The notes: generated by a model from the sequence alone, not told the origin. Shown: positions 22,394-34,371, numbered from the stretch's first letter. The stretch is 64,000 bases of DNA from Ligustrum vulgare (GCA_963555705.1 OY743171.1:21637352-21701351); one strand, 5' to 3'. Translations and numbers: made by a program.

Positions 22394-23479
22394 GTGCAGG
22401 ACAAAATCATTTGGAATTATTCTAAGGACGGACGCTATTATGTTAAAAGTGGTTATAGATTGTTGTCAGGCTCATACCCTCAGGAGATTGATTACAGCGG
22501 CACAAGTTCTGATTCTTGGTGGAAAAAGCTTTGGGAGTTAGATGTTCAACCTAGAGCAAAACACCTGGTTTGGCGTATTCTCCATAGGGTCGTTTTGTCC
22601 TCGGATAATCTTCGTCTTCGACACTTCTCATCCCTCCTCCACTGCCCAAGGTGCAATGGAATCGAAACCACTTTCCATATCTTCTTGGAATGTTCTTGGA
22701 CAAAAGATTTTTGGAGACACTTGGGGGTTTGGGATATTTGGAGGAAATCCTTCTGTGTTAGCCATAACTGTGACTTCAGTGACTTAGTTGCAAACCTACA
22801 GATTAGCCACAAACGGGAAATTCTTGATAAGATTTGCATTGGCCTTTGGGCTATTTTGAAGTTCAAGAATGAGTTGAAATTTCGGGGGCATCCCCACCCA
22901 GCAGTCTTCCATAGTTGGAGGGTGGATACTCAGATTAAGGAATACACTGAAGCTAGGAGGAAGTCATCTGTGGTTAGAACATCTAAGGTGAATAGAACGA
23001 TCAGGTGGAAAGGTCCAAATCATAAACCGGAAGGGGTTGATATTGGCAACTGATGCAGCGGTTAAAAATTGTGATGGTTTGATTGGTCTTGGGGGCTGGT
23101 TCCGTGACAAGACTGGATGATCCATGTGGCCTTCTCAGTCCATGTCCGTAGCTTTTGTGATGCTGATTTCGCTGAAGCCTTGGATATCAAGAAGGGTATC
23201 AGTCTTGCACTTGAGAACCAGATTCCAATCAAACCAGTTGAGAGCGACGGGTTAAATGTGATCCAGAAATTGGTCTCACATGACAACTGTGAACTGAATT
23301 CCAGTATTCTGATCGAGGTTCGCAATCTCTTGATTCGTAGTGGTTGTGGCTCGTGCTACTTCATTCCTCGCAAGAGAAATACGGTAGCCCACAAGTTAGC
23401 TCAATATGCTATATTTACTACTAGTAATCATCTTTGGATCGATTGTATTCCTAGGTTCATCCCCAGAAATTCTTGTTAG
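22394..23479 (+). pseudogene. LINE ORF2, zf-RVT and RNase H C-terminus, broken
   Basis: Positions 22394-23053 encode the zf-RVT region (VKSGYRLLSG, WWKKLWELDVQPRAKHLVWR, LHCPRCNGIETTFHIFLECS). From about 23040 an RNase H-like RVT_3 domain follows (LATDAAVKNCDGLIGLGGWF, then in a new frame AEALDIKKGISLALE, VESDGLNVIQKLV, NTVAHKLAQYA). The trace ends at 23479, shortly before the TTGTAATAC-type 3' tail and the poly(A). The sense strand is certain; the open frames on the other strand are shadows. Confidence 0.85.
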
Positions 23480-23549
23480 GGATTGAATCTTCTGTTGTAA
23501 TACAATTTTCCAATTCAAAAAAAAAAAAAAAAAATAAGAGGCTATTGTG

Positions 23550-23705
23550 CATGTAATTTTGCCTCATGAATTCATAGTATCACAGAATGTAATATTACAA
23601 CGGATGTAATACATAGTGCAAGTGCTGAGGTTGCTCGTAATATTACATTTTATGCAATTACTTAATATTTGTAAAACATTACATTGGATGTAATTCAGAA
23701 GCTAG
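23550..23705. other. Continuation of the ATTACA-rich host sequence
   Basis: Short non-coding interval between the LINE and the next LTR. It contains TGTAATATTACA, CGTAATATTACATTT, AACATTACATTGGATGTAAT and similar words, matching the style of 17700-17861. The LINE therefore inserted into this repeat. Confidence 0.5.
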
Positions 23706-25181
23706 TGATAAGTGTGTTTTACACACTTATTTTGCTTTTAAATCGACAATTTAATTGACAAATTGAGCGAATTTCTACTTATAAATTGTGTTTATATTGT
23801 GCAATTAGGTATAACCTCAATTGGAAAGAAAATGGACAAGATTGGAGTGCAATTGAGCTAAAAGAGGAGCAAATTTGATGTCCAGGGACCTAATTGGAAG
23901 AAATCAAAAGTTTGGGGACTCAATTGCAACATCTTAGAATGTTGGAGGACTAAAGATGCAAATATTTCAGGGGCATATTTGTAATAAAAGTCAAAATTCG
24001 AGGACTAAATTGAAGAAGACCAGAAGTTGGAGGACCCAATTGCAAATCATGGAAGGACGGAGCTGCCAGGTGAACCACGCGATCGTGTGTCTCGGCTAGG
24101 TCGCGTTCGTGAAATCAGACCAAAAATCAACCAGAGAGTTTTCAGCCCAACCACGCGATTGCGATGTCATAATTTTGAAAAATATTTTGGCCAACCCAGT
24201 GTGACCAGGTTCGGCCCAAACGCTGAGAACGCAGATCTACGCGAAAATGGGGGGTTTTTAGGGCACTTTTTGGCTAAGGTTCATAACTTTTGACTCCATT
24301 TTTGCATCCAAAAGCATTTTTCTCCCTTTTCTTCTTCTTTTCTTTTCTTTTCATTTCTTTATTTTTGCTTTAGTTTGTAATTTTAGTTTGTAGTTTAGTT
24401 TTTAATCTTTGATTTCTATATTTTGTGATGTATTTTTGTAAATCTCAACTTTTGTGCAATATTTATACAATGGGCTAGTTGTTTTATGTTGGGATGATTG
24501 ATGTAGCTTAACTTAGTTTAAGTAATTTTAATGTTTGTTTAGTAATTTTGAGTGTATTTCATGTGTATTTGTTATTGAGATTATTCCATGTGTTTGATTG
24601 ATCACCAAATATATGTTTTGTGAAGTGTATGATAATCGAGAGATATTGTGCATTTTAAACCAAATAACAAATGCTCTAGGTTCTTGTTAAGGATAGAGAT
24701 ATACCTTAAATCCTAGATGATCCATTGAGCTATTTTCACAAAGAGTTAATGCAATTGATTGGACTTTAATCGACATAGAGATATAGTAGGTTAAACCAAT
24801 TGATTACGGTTAATTTCACTCGAGAGAGGTAATTAGCTAAACTTGAAAAATCGGGTCTAACATTGTAAATGAGTAATTTATTAATTTGCATGTGTTGAGA
24901 AATTACTTAAGCAAGAGTTAAGTGAAATCATGAATCCCAACAATTTTATCTTTCATTTTCCTTGTTTTAATTTGGTTTAAAATTATTTTCTTTAATTTAG
25001 AATTATCAAAAATCCATCTTATTAATTGTGTGTTTCTCTTTGTTGTTAGAATTAAATTAATTAAAGTTATATAATCTAAAGTAAACATTCTTCATGGAAT
25101 CGACAATCCGGATTCAAAAAGTCCACTTTATTACTTGTACGCGACCCGTGCGCTTGCAGTACACACTATTTTGAGCGAGCA
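23706..25181 (+). repeat. 5' LTR of the Athila/Tat-type element
   Basis: Opens TGATAAGTGTGTTTTACAC at 23706 and ends GAGCGAGCA at 25181, just ahead of the primer-binding site. It is of the same family as the solo LTR at 45324-46829: they share TGATAAGTGT...ACACTTATT, CCACGCGAT words, TTGGGATGA.TGATGTAGC-like matter, and CCACTTTATTACTTG near the end. The two copies are clearly diverged. Confidence 0.8.
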
Positions 25182-25187
25182 AGTTTT

Positions 25188-25205
25188 TGGAGCCGTTGCC
25201 GAGGA
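25188..25205 (+). other. Primer-binding site of the Athila/Tat-type element
   Basis: TGGAGCCGTTGCCGAGGA differs at two places from the TGGCGCCGTTGCCGGGGA word that follows the 5' LTR in plant Athila/Tat elements and primes from a host tRNA. Its position six bases after the LTR end supports the LTR boundary. Confidence 0.75.
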
Positions 25206-25346
25206 CTGTTTTTACTTTGATTATTACTTTAGTTAATTTTAGTTTTAACAACTTGTAATTACAACACTATTCTAATCTTTCTTGTGTTTGGTTTTCTTTC
25301 TATGCATATTTGATTCTAACATTGGCAAAATAGGAAAGTAATTGCA

Positions 25347-26114
25347 ATGAACAATCTCAACATGGGTGATGAATACATGCTTGAAGAATATTCAAGTTGT
25401 GAAATTTGTTACAAGATGCATTGTAATGGACAATGTTTGTTTTCGGACAATAATTTGATTACGTCGAAGCTTATTAAGTTTAGACAATATTTGAAATGCC
25501 GAAAGCAAGCAATTGAAACATCGGATGTGAATTACATGCTCTTGGGAGATTGTGTACCAGATGATTGGGATGAGGACATCACTTTTGTGGGAGATGGTCC
25601 TCCATTATTGAATGAGAAGGTACTTGCAAAATATTACAATGAGCTTGCCAAATTGGATGAGGATGATATGCTTATGGGGGATGCCATGTATTGGGAAGGA
25701 TTCCAAATGTGGGGGTATAATCCACTATTGAGAATTAATAGGAAAAACTTGTTGTTGCCTATGGATTCAAATTTTGGATCGATCATTCAATCCGAGGAGA
25801 CATCGATTAAAGAAGATGAGTTTGAAGAGAATGACAATTTAATCACAAAAGAATCTCTTAGAGAAGTGGCAATTAATGAGGAAGAGTTTAAATCACATTT
25901 TCTCAACTTCATTGATTGTCCAATAATTGAATTTGTGATTAAGCCACTTGAGGAGGTGCAAGTCTATTTAGTTGAGTTTGAATTGGATGGAATAGGCAAG
26001 TCCTATGATTTTGGAAGAGGCAAGGTGCAAGTGTTTAGATCAAATGAAGAGTGGAGCAAAGTCAAAATAAGCAAAATGGGCAAGGCATCAAAAACTATGT
26101 TTAGAGTGCCATGA
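25347..26114 (+). CDS. Unknown 255-residue ORF of a non-autonomous LTR element
   Basis: The only long intact frame of the element. It starts MNNLNMGDEYMLEEY about 140 bases after the PBS, where gag is expected. Near residues 18-30 it has a cysteine/histidine cluster, CEICYKMHCNGQC, reminiscent of the CEICGGxH-type knuckle of Athila gag but with different spacing. The rest is acidic (DDWDEDITF, KLDEDDMLMGD, KEDEFEENDN) with no protease, RT or integrase motif. It ends 50 bases before the GGGAGGCAACCC motif that normally follows pol, so gag-pol seems to have been replaced by this ORF. I do not know its function. An RNA-binding or trans-packaged gag-derived role is a guess. Confidence 0.5.
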   Translation: MNNLNMGDEYMLEEYSSCEICYKMHCNGQCLFSDNNLITSKLIKFRQYLKCRKQAIETSDVNYMLLGDCVPDDWDEDITFVGDGPPLLNEKVLAKYYNELAKLDEDDMLMGDAMYWEGFQMWGYNPLLRINRKNLLLPMDSNFGSIIQSEETSIKEDEFEENDNLITKESLREVAINEEEFKSHFLNFIDCPIIEFVIKPLEEVQVYLVEFELDGIGKSYDFGRGKVQVFRSNEEWSKVKISKMGKASKTMFRVP

Positions 26115-27149
26115 AGTGCTTATGCGGAGAGTCGAGCTAATAACTTTAAAATAAGCGCTTAATGGGAGGCAACCCATTCTCTGTCCTTTACTTGCTTTAT
26201 TTTTATTTTTTGCATATTATTTACTTTCTTGCATTTTATTTACTTTCTTGCAAATAAGTTGGTTGGGCCAAGTCTCTATCTTCTACATTTATTTTCCTCA
26301 AGTTGGGTAGTGTGAAATAACTCCAATGCATTCTCATTTAATTCTAGCATGCACTCATATCAAACTTTCAAAGTCAAGTATTTGCTTAAAACTCATTTTT
26401 AAATCACTTGGTGCATATTGTATTTTATCTTCAAGTGTGATTTAATATTGATGTAGATGGGCAAATTATATTGGATTTATGAGTTAGAATTGAGATGTTG
26501 AATGTAATTTTAATTTTTGGGTCATTACCACTTAATATCTACTCTTTTCTTGTATTTTCATAGGATGCTCACAAGGTGTTCGATGAAATGCCTCATTGGA
26601 GAAACTTGTGTTCAATTGATTGGAGGTTTCAACACAAGTTTGGGGGTGGATTGTTGGTGATTGCAATGAGAGTTTCACATGACCAAGACTACTTATGAGT
26701 GCCCCCACCACTTCTTGGGATGTCTAGTGACTTCTTTCCTCTTACTTTGATTTTATTTTACACATTGAGGACAATGTGCATTTCAAGTTTGGGAGTGATT
26801 GCTTATTGTGTTTCGACATGTTAGATAGCCTTGCCGGCCAGGATTACTTAGATGTTTAAAATTGTTATTGATTCATGATTTATGACCAATATGCTACTTG
26901 TGTCTATTTTTATAAAATGTTTATCCATGCAAGATCATATTTTTCTTGAGCACAATAGGCATGATCGATTGTTGGTTAAGTTTAGGAATTGTTGAAGGGT
27001 GAAAAGGTGAATGGAGTAGAAAAACTAGGTTGTGAGCTTGTATTTAAATTTTTATCAACCTATCCAATATTTACTAAAACTCTAAATCTCTTGATCCTAT
27101 TATAAGACAAGTTTGGGGGTGGTCGACCAGGTGAAGGAGACGGTCTAGA

Positions 27150-30100
27150 CATGTGGTGATTTCATGTATGTTGGAAATAAATTTTGTGTGGAGTGTATTT
27201 CAAATAGTGCCGGTGGCAATGCAACCCGATAAGCTAGGTCACCCACCCTTTCAAGTATTTCAAAGATTTCCTTCTTTTGTCCGTATAACCCTTTTGTCTA
27301 CTCCGTGTCGTTATATCCACTGACGATTCCTTTCAACAACTTCAGTTGTTTGCTGTACTATTTATGGACCCAATAATCTTCTTCTCCCACTTCATCCCAA
27401 TGAACTGACAATCTACATTTCCTATCGTATAGTACTCAATACGGATCGAAGTTTGATAGCTATTGTTGTAGGAGACCATCAACCGACATTATCCCACTTA
27501 TGAATCCATTCACTAATTTTCCATTTTCAGCCTTTCATAGGATCTATTCTAAAGTCTAAACCTTAATATATATATTGATTGATCACATTCTTAAAACTAA
27601 AATCAAGAAGATTGACCAAAAAAAGACTTTATAATCCAGAATTAGTGAAACTTGACATCCATACCAAAATATATAGTAGAAATACTAAAACTTTGACAGA
27701 ATCTTTCTGGAAAGATTCACAAACGAAATCCCTTCTGAACATGTTGACATTTCTTTTAAAATCGAAGGATCAAACTTAAATCATGTAATCCATACTTATA
27801 TATATTGTAATTAAGTATTCAGCATTATACACTCATCTTAAAACTAAAGCCAATGTACTAATTTAAGAATCCATACTTTCAAAATCATCATAACAACAAT
27901 ACTCTAACCAAGTATTTTATAAATAAATCATTGACCTATCACCAATGAATAAGACTTTTGTGATTCATATAGAATTCCTCATCAAGTTTACTTAACCCAA
28001 AGATACAATCCCATTATAAGTAAAAGTCACACAACTGACCTCAAATAATCATATCAATCTCTCTGAGATTACAACATAATAACCATCATATCCTTCACAC
28101 AAACCTTTTACGTCAATATACTCACTAAGATTTTATATCAATCTCTCAAACTCAATAAATCTTGGATTCTGCCATTGTCACTCTTTCTGCACACTACTCC
28201 TTAATAAATAATCATTGTGAAGTCTTATTCTCATTTTCCACAAATCCTATCCACGAGGACAATTGCCTAAAATTTCATTTCTTATTTTTGAATCAAGATA
28301 CCATCAATAATAATCTCCACAATTTCATGGTATGTACTATCATAAACTTTCCTCCGATCAGATGCATTACTTCTGCAATACTTGTACAAATCTAGGACCT
28401 GATAAAGTTTCTTTCATCAATTTCATCAAACAATCTCTCATATGATATTTTAGTATCATCAATGAAAACTTAACGTACATCAGTGAATCATTCAAATTAC
28501 GATGAAACCTGATTTATTTTCCATGACTGAGATTCATCTTTCTTCGAATTTCACTTAAAACCAAATATAGCATAACTTATTCATGGAAAGTCAACTTATT
28601 TCATAATCTCAATACATCGTCACCTTCAGTTCTCACCATAAGAGCAATCGCATTATTCCTTATAATTATCTCCGGTGTCTTTTATATTCAAATGACCTTA
28701 TGACAATCATCATTATCTCACATAATCCCAAACCTTCAATCATATGTCCCCAAATTCTCATTTCGAATAAATGGTTACTCCTTTAAGGCATCTCACCATA
28801 AAATACTTTCAATATCTCCCAATAATGATAACTGACTTCCCAAATAATCATATTGCATGTAAATAACCAAATCTTTAACACATCATCTATCAATCAACTT
28901 CCAAAATAAATCAATAGTATTATCACTTACCATCATGATTTATAATATTCTCTAATATAAGTGATCATTTCTCACTAATAATCAATAAGTTCCCAAGAAT
29001 AATTAAAATTCTTTCCAATAATGTCATAACATTTTTCTTCACTCATCCTTTCAAAATATGACTTGACATTTCCCAATATACGCATCAAGTCATCACATAA
29101 CTTCATGTATACCTTGATATCCCAGAAAATCAATTCTTAATTCCTCAACATAACAATTTCAAATCATAGTCTCCAATATCAATATCTCACTTCCTTCAAT
29201 ACATTAATTGGCTCAAATGACCACCCATTAGTCATACTTATAAATATATGACACAAATCATAATCCCAAAATTTCTTAATTACAAGACCAAACAACATTA
29301 TAAATTTCTCTCAAAATAGAGGAATAAGTCACTTACTCAAACACAATATCCATTCCTTAATTCCCAATAATTAAGAATCAAATCTTTAAATCCCAAATTT
29401 CATAATTTTTCTCATAGAAGTCTCAATAAAATCATATCACTCATAATCTCGACATCTCATCACAACTTCATAAAACTGGTTTTGCCATGTCTAAAATCAA
29501 TTATGCAAAGTATCATAAAACCATCTTTCTTCTTCATGTATAGCTCCTGAGCACCCCATGGCAAAAAGCTAGGTCGAACAAAACCTTTGTCCATGAGATT
29601 CTATAGTTGCACTTTGAGCTCTTTTAAGTTACGAAGGGGCCATCCGATATTATACCTTGGATACTAGAGTTGTGCACTTAATCGATGACGAATTCAAGTT
29701 CTCCTTTAGGCGGTAAATCACAAAAATCTTCTGAGAACATCTTTAGTCATTCTCGAATAACAGAAATTTGTTCGAGAGAAGTATTCACCTTAAACACTTC
29801 AATTATTGTAACCAGGTAGGCTTAATAACTCTTATTCATCAATTGATGAGCCTTCACCACTGATAATATCGAAATAGAAAGTTTCACCTTTACTTAAATA
29901 AAGCGAAAAGGGTTTCATTTGGAGGTTTAAATACCACCTTAACGTAGCCAGTGATTGAAGCCTTATACCGTAATAATCATTCCATTCCTAGCATGACATC
30001 AAGTTTGTGGGTATTCAGTGTTATGAAATCCATCATCTACTCCTTCCCATTCACCATGATTGGGAAATTTCTCAACGCATAACTTTAGTTCAACAATTCT

Positions 30101-30620
30101 TCAAATGGCGTTGAAAATATAAACTTGGTCTCCAGCTACTGAGATGGGTAAATCAATTTTCCTATAATTGTGGGACTATCAAATGAGTGGGTAGTCCCGA
30201 GATCAAACACGGTAAGTGCTTAATACTAAGTTCGATGACTTCTCAACTTCCTACTTGGATATAATATACATTCTTGCCGACGTAGTCTCCATGACTCAAA
30301 GTACTATTCGCATTCACTTCATATCTTTCACATAAGGAACTTATAAACATTACCCAATTTTTATAATAATCATTACCATCCCATTTACTCATTTACATAA
30401 TCAAGATATATTCGTCATATTCACTGACAACATTATTAACCTTTCACTTTCCAACATTACACATTAGCATGCACGAATTTACAATAATTGGAACATCAAA
30501 TAACATTTCATAATTTAAACAAAATTTAACTTACCAGATGATCGAGGAAGATGCACTTGAGGCGTGACTCAGTACCCGAACCAATTTCAAATAAATTTTA
30601 AAAGTCTACAGAATCGCTTT
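27150..30620 (-). pseudogene. Decayed Gypsy gag-pol of the Tekay/Del-like element
   Basis: Fragments in pol order on the minus strand. Near 29930-30060 is protease matter (YKASITGYVKVVFKPPNE). Near 29530-29640 is the start of reverse transcriptase (LKELKVQL, MDKGFVRPSFLPWGA, KKKDG). Near 27290-27480 is the late integrase (SYNNSYQTSIR, GMKWEKKIIG, QQTTEVVERN). Near 27190-27250 is a post-integrase segment, GDLAYRVALPPALFEIHS. Stops and frameshifts are everywhere, and between 27500 and 29500 only weak traces remain. No functional enzyme can be made. Confidence 0.7.
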
Positions 30621-31420
30621 TAAAACTCTTAGCTCTGATACAAAAAATGTAACACCCCAAGTTTAAAATCTAAACCTAGGCGTGTTAACTTCCATTCACA
30701 TTAAATGCGGAAATAATCGTTTAAAACATTTAAACTTTTCATTTTCTATTATAAAAATTTTAGAAGAATTTCGGCAGAGTCTCCTCTATAACTTGGACAT
30801 AGCCAACCTGTAGAGGGACATCATACCTACAATACAAATGCAATTCTCAACTCATTCAACATCCAACCACAATTCCAAAATTTAACTTGAACATCAATTC
30901 CCAAACTCTTCAACATAAATAAATTTAAACCATGAGCTCCATTTAACTAAATGGAGGATTGATAAACTACTAAAGAGAGAGATGACTTATCAAAACTAAA
31001 TTCAATAAACAATTAAAAGAATGAGCTAATAAAAATAACTAAAACATTTATGAAATTCCACTTCAAACCCTATTTAAAATGATAAATCGTGGTACTGTCT
31101 GAGTCAGCCGCCAGGTGCTCTCCTCGAATCACCTAACTTTCATCACCTGCAATGTTGGGGAGGGATTGGGGTGAGCTAAAGCTCAGTAAGTAAGCTTTAT
31201 GCACGTGATGCATGCTCATGACATGAAATTCCTTAGACCATTCAAAGTAATTACCCCCATTTACTTTACTTTTCAAGACATTCATACTTTCCAAACTTTC
31301 ACTTAAACATTTCAATAAACTTTAACTTCCTTTCCATCGTGAACTCACTTAGTGTATCTTCTAGCCAATTACAATGTAGTGGGCAATATCCCTTATTTAG
31401 GATCAGATTATCATTTTTCC

Positions 31421-31745
31421 ACCGCATAGCGGTTTAATATTTGACACCGTCAACCGGTTTAGCAATCGTCATCACGGAGCGGTTTAATATTTGCCATCGT
31501 CAACCGGTTCAGCAATCGTCACCGTAGAGCGGTTTAATATTTGCCACCGTCAACCGGTTCAGCAATCGTCATCGCAGAGCGGTTTAATATTTGCCACCGT
31601 CAACCGGTTCAGCAATCGTCACCGCAGAGCGGTTTAATATTTGCCACCGTCAACCGGTTCAACAATCGTCACCGCAAAGCGGGTTAATATTTGCCACCGC
31701 CAAGCGGTTTAGAAATCGTCACCGCAAAGCGGTTTAATATTCACC
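31421..31745. repeat. 50-bp minisatellite, about 6.5 copies
   Basis: The word GGTTTAATAT recurs every 50 bases at 31431, 31481, 31531, 31581, 31631, 31681 (as GGGTTAATAT) and 31731. Each unit is two related 25-base halves, roughly CACCGTCAACCGGTTCAGCA... and CACCGCAGAGCGGTTTAATA.... Short dyads such as ACCG...CGGT occur in each half. It lies inside the long LTR. Confidence 0.95.
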
Positions 31746-33000
31746 ACTGTTACCTCAATTTAATTCGGGTACGCCAGTCTCCCGCGCCTCATTTCCCACT
31801 CACACCTTTCATGGCATAGAAGTACACCAATTTATTATTAAAACTTGGGATACATGCATTTTGAGAAAACTTAAACTTACCACATTCTTCATTTAAAATC
31901 GTTTGACTTCCCCAACTCAATGAAAATGCATGCTGGACGATGTAACGACATGATAACATGTATGCTTAAACCTTCACTTAATACCACATACATGTATAAA
32001 GTTCATAGAAGGCACCACAAGTAAATAAATTTCGAGAATATAATTTAAGCCCATTAATTACACCTTAAACATTTAACTTTAATGAAAATAGGGGAAGTTT
32101 ACTTACTTGACGTTCTTAGTATTTACCGTCCAAAAATTGTGAGTGGAAGCATCTTGGTTGCCCGTAACATCAATGTACCGAAAGTCCTAGTTATTTCCAT
32201 TCGTCAAAAGGTAAAACTTTCAGTTCACAAACACATTCATTATTCATTTTAATACTAATCAAACCTTAACCGAGATTAAAACTTCAATTTAACTCAAGCG
32301 TGACTTTACATAATAACCAAAACATATAAACTATATTCGAGACAAGAAATGAATCTCAATGCACATTAGAAGGCCTTCTCATCTTTTAAATTCAAATTCA
32401 AACTCAAAATTACATAACTTTAGAAATTACTTAATCGTGATTCTAACAAGTTCACAAATCTTAAAATAACCATTTATTACCAACTTTACCAAAAAGCAGT
32501 TAACTAATTTCATAAATCTAATCAAATTCGAAAAACTGAATCTATAACTTTTAATCCAAAATTTCATAACTCTGAAAAATCACTACCAGGTCTGAGAACC
32601 AATGTGATCATTTATATGCTATCTCCCAAATTTCGAAATTTACCATTTCTAACTCGAAATACAACTAAACATTTCAATTAAACTAACAAATTCACGAATT
32701 TTGAAATCTAAAATCTACCCATATAACTTTTAAAAAAATCTGAAATTTATATTTTTATCGCCAAAACTTGAATATATATACGTATGCCCACACCAAAAAT
32801 TCAAAATTTATATATTTACATATACCCATACATACATAACAATATACACATTCCCATACATCAATACTCACACACATAACATCATTAAATCCTTAATTTA
32901 AGGTAAAATTCGAAAATTAAACAAAAATTAAAATCTGAAACTAACCCATAATTCTGAATTTATATATATAGGGTGCATACATACGTTATTTACATAGAAT

Positions 33001-33017
33001 CTATATATATATATATA

Positions 33018-33061
<44 letters not shown>
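33001..33061. repeat. (AT)n microsatellite
   Basis: About 60 bases of TA repeat with one TCTA interruption, inside the Tekay/Del-like LTR. The open frames across it on both strands are artefacts of the repeat. Confidence 0.95.
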
Positions 33062-33064
<3 letters not shown>

Positions 33065-34152
33065 GTGTACATCGAATTATGGATGTGTGTGCGTGGAATG
33101 TGTGAAACCGTGTGTGTGTGTGTATCATGAAGAGAAAGGGGAAGAGGGGGCTTACTGCCGGTGGTGGTGGTGACCGGCGGCTGCGCGAATGGAGAGACCG
33201 AGAGAAGAACGAGGCGGAGAGGAAGAGTGAGGCGGAGACGAGAGCGAGGATGAGGGAGAGAGACCGAGAGAGCGTGAGTGTGAGAGAGACCGAAATAGAG
33301 AGCGGAGTGAGGGATTAATTAGGTTAGGTTAAGTTTTAAATCTTTTGGAATTTTCGAATCAGTCCCTCAAATCTCCTCTTTTGTTTAAGTAAGTTTATAA
33401 GTTCTATTTACCCTCGATTGACACTAAACTCTCCCCCCAAATTTCAAATTGGCATAATAAAATAGAAAAATAACATGCTTAGGCAATAAGACAATTAATC
33501 ACATAGAATTGCACGTAAATAATTAAAATAAACAATTTATAAACTTTCAAATTGGTACATTGATCGAGACGGCTTCCAAGTCCTTCAACTGCAAAATAAT
33601 TCCAATTATAGACATTAAAGATCATAAATTTATAATTTATAATAACATTCACAACAATATTACGTGAAATTTAAAATTGCACGTAAAAATGAAAAGCGGT
33701 CTTACATAATGAGTAGGGTATTCACACACACACACTTGAAAGAAAAAAAAAAGAGCACTTCATCATTGCATTTGCTTAATAAGTCTACCTCACTTCGTAG
33801 CCTTTTTGACTCGAGTTATTAAGTCCGTAGGGTTATTTTGAAACCTGGTACCCTTTGATCTTAAAACAATAGGGGAGTTGTCGACCTAAAGCTTGCTACA
33901 TGGGTCAATTGGAAAGCTTAAGGGAGTGGGGAAGGCACGAGCATTCATCAAGTTAGTTTTTAGAAATCATGCATTTGTACTTGCATAATGACTTAGATTA
34001 ATAGTGGGTTTGAATTGCTTAGTATAAACTTGAATGTCGAAACACTCATTTAGTGGAGAGTCGGTGCATTTCTAGATTGTCAATAAAATACAACCAAATT
34101 AGAGTGGAAAAAGAAAAGAGTGATTTGAGAGTACCCTCTAGAATCGCATCCT

Positions 34153-34371
34153 AAAAAAAAATTATTGGGGGATGAATGTCACGAGTGGAAAAGAAAAAGA
34201 ATTGACCACTAATGGTGGGTAGTTTTGATTTGAAACCTCTTTACTCATCAATATTCTCGAAAAAAAAAATATTTATTGGGGGATGAATGTCACGAGTGGG
34301 AAAGAAAAAGAATTGACCACTAATGGTAGGTAGTTTTGATTTGAAACCTCTTTACTCATCAATATTCTCGA
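34153..34371. repeat. Tandem duplication, period about 110 bp
   Basis: The segment with TTATTGGGGGATGAATGTCA, GAATTGACCACTAATGGT and CTTTACTCATCAATATTCTC occurs twice in a row, each copy preceded by an A-run. The copies differ at only a few bases, so the duplication is fairly recent. It lies in the 3' non-coding part of the Athila/Tat-type element. Confidence 0.9.

Larger units (their letters stand above)
17873..23538 (+). mobile_element. L1-like LINE, near full length but decayed
   Basis: A 5.67-kb element bounded by an 11-bp target-site duplication and ending in a poly(A) run (about 23518-23534). It contains, in order, ORF1 (DUF4283 and zinc knuckle), AP endonuclease, reverse transcriptase, a zf-RVT domain and a C-terminal RNase H, the layout of plant L1 elements. 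Frameshifts and stops interrupt every domain, so it cannot move itself, but both ends remain and the insertion history is clear. Confidence 0.9.
27140..33706 (-). mobile_element. Ty3/Gypsy element, Tekay/Del-like, minus strand, 3' truncated
   Basis: Reads leftward from a 3.06-kb 5' LTR (33706-30648) through an initiator-tRNA-type PBS (30631-30645, minus GTATCAGAGCT) into gag/protease, RT and integrase traces, ending near 27140 without a 3' LTR. It lies inside the Athila/Tat-type element, whose sequence resumes at 33707. Every coding domain is heavily decayed. The long LTR, PBS and integrase wording (see the pol entry) indicate the Del/Tekay chromovirus group, but the chromodomain is not visible. 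Confidence 0.7.
30648..33706 (-). repeat. Long LTR (about 3.06 kb) of the Tekay/Del-like element
   Basis: On the minus strand it begins TGTAAGACCGCTTTTC (33706 downward) and ends ACTTGGGGTGTTACA (30648), both typical of Del-type LTRs. The PBS follows at once. It contains a 50-bp minisatellite (31421-31745), an (AT)n tract (33001-33061) and a purine-rich block (about 33120-33300). The bases to its right are TAATG (33707-33711). Confidence 0.75.

Noticed and set aside
31421..31745. Regularly spaced repeats that could suggest a CRISPR array
   Set aside because: The units are contiguous 50-bp tandem copies with no unique spacers, and they lie inside a plant LTR.
32928..33318. Small frames rich in Tyr/Ile or Arg/Glu
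   Set aside because: Products of the (AT)n tract and the purine-rich part of an LTR, with no conservation expected.
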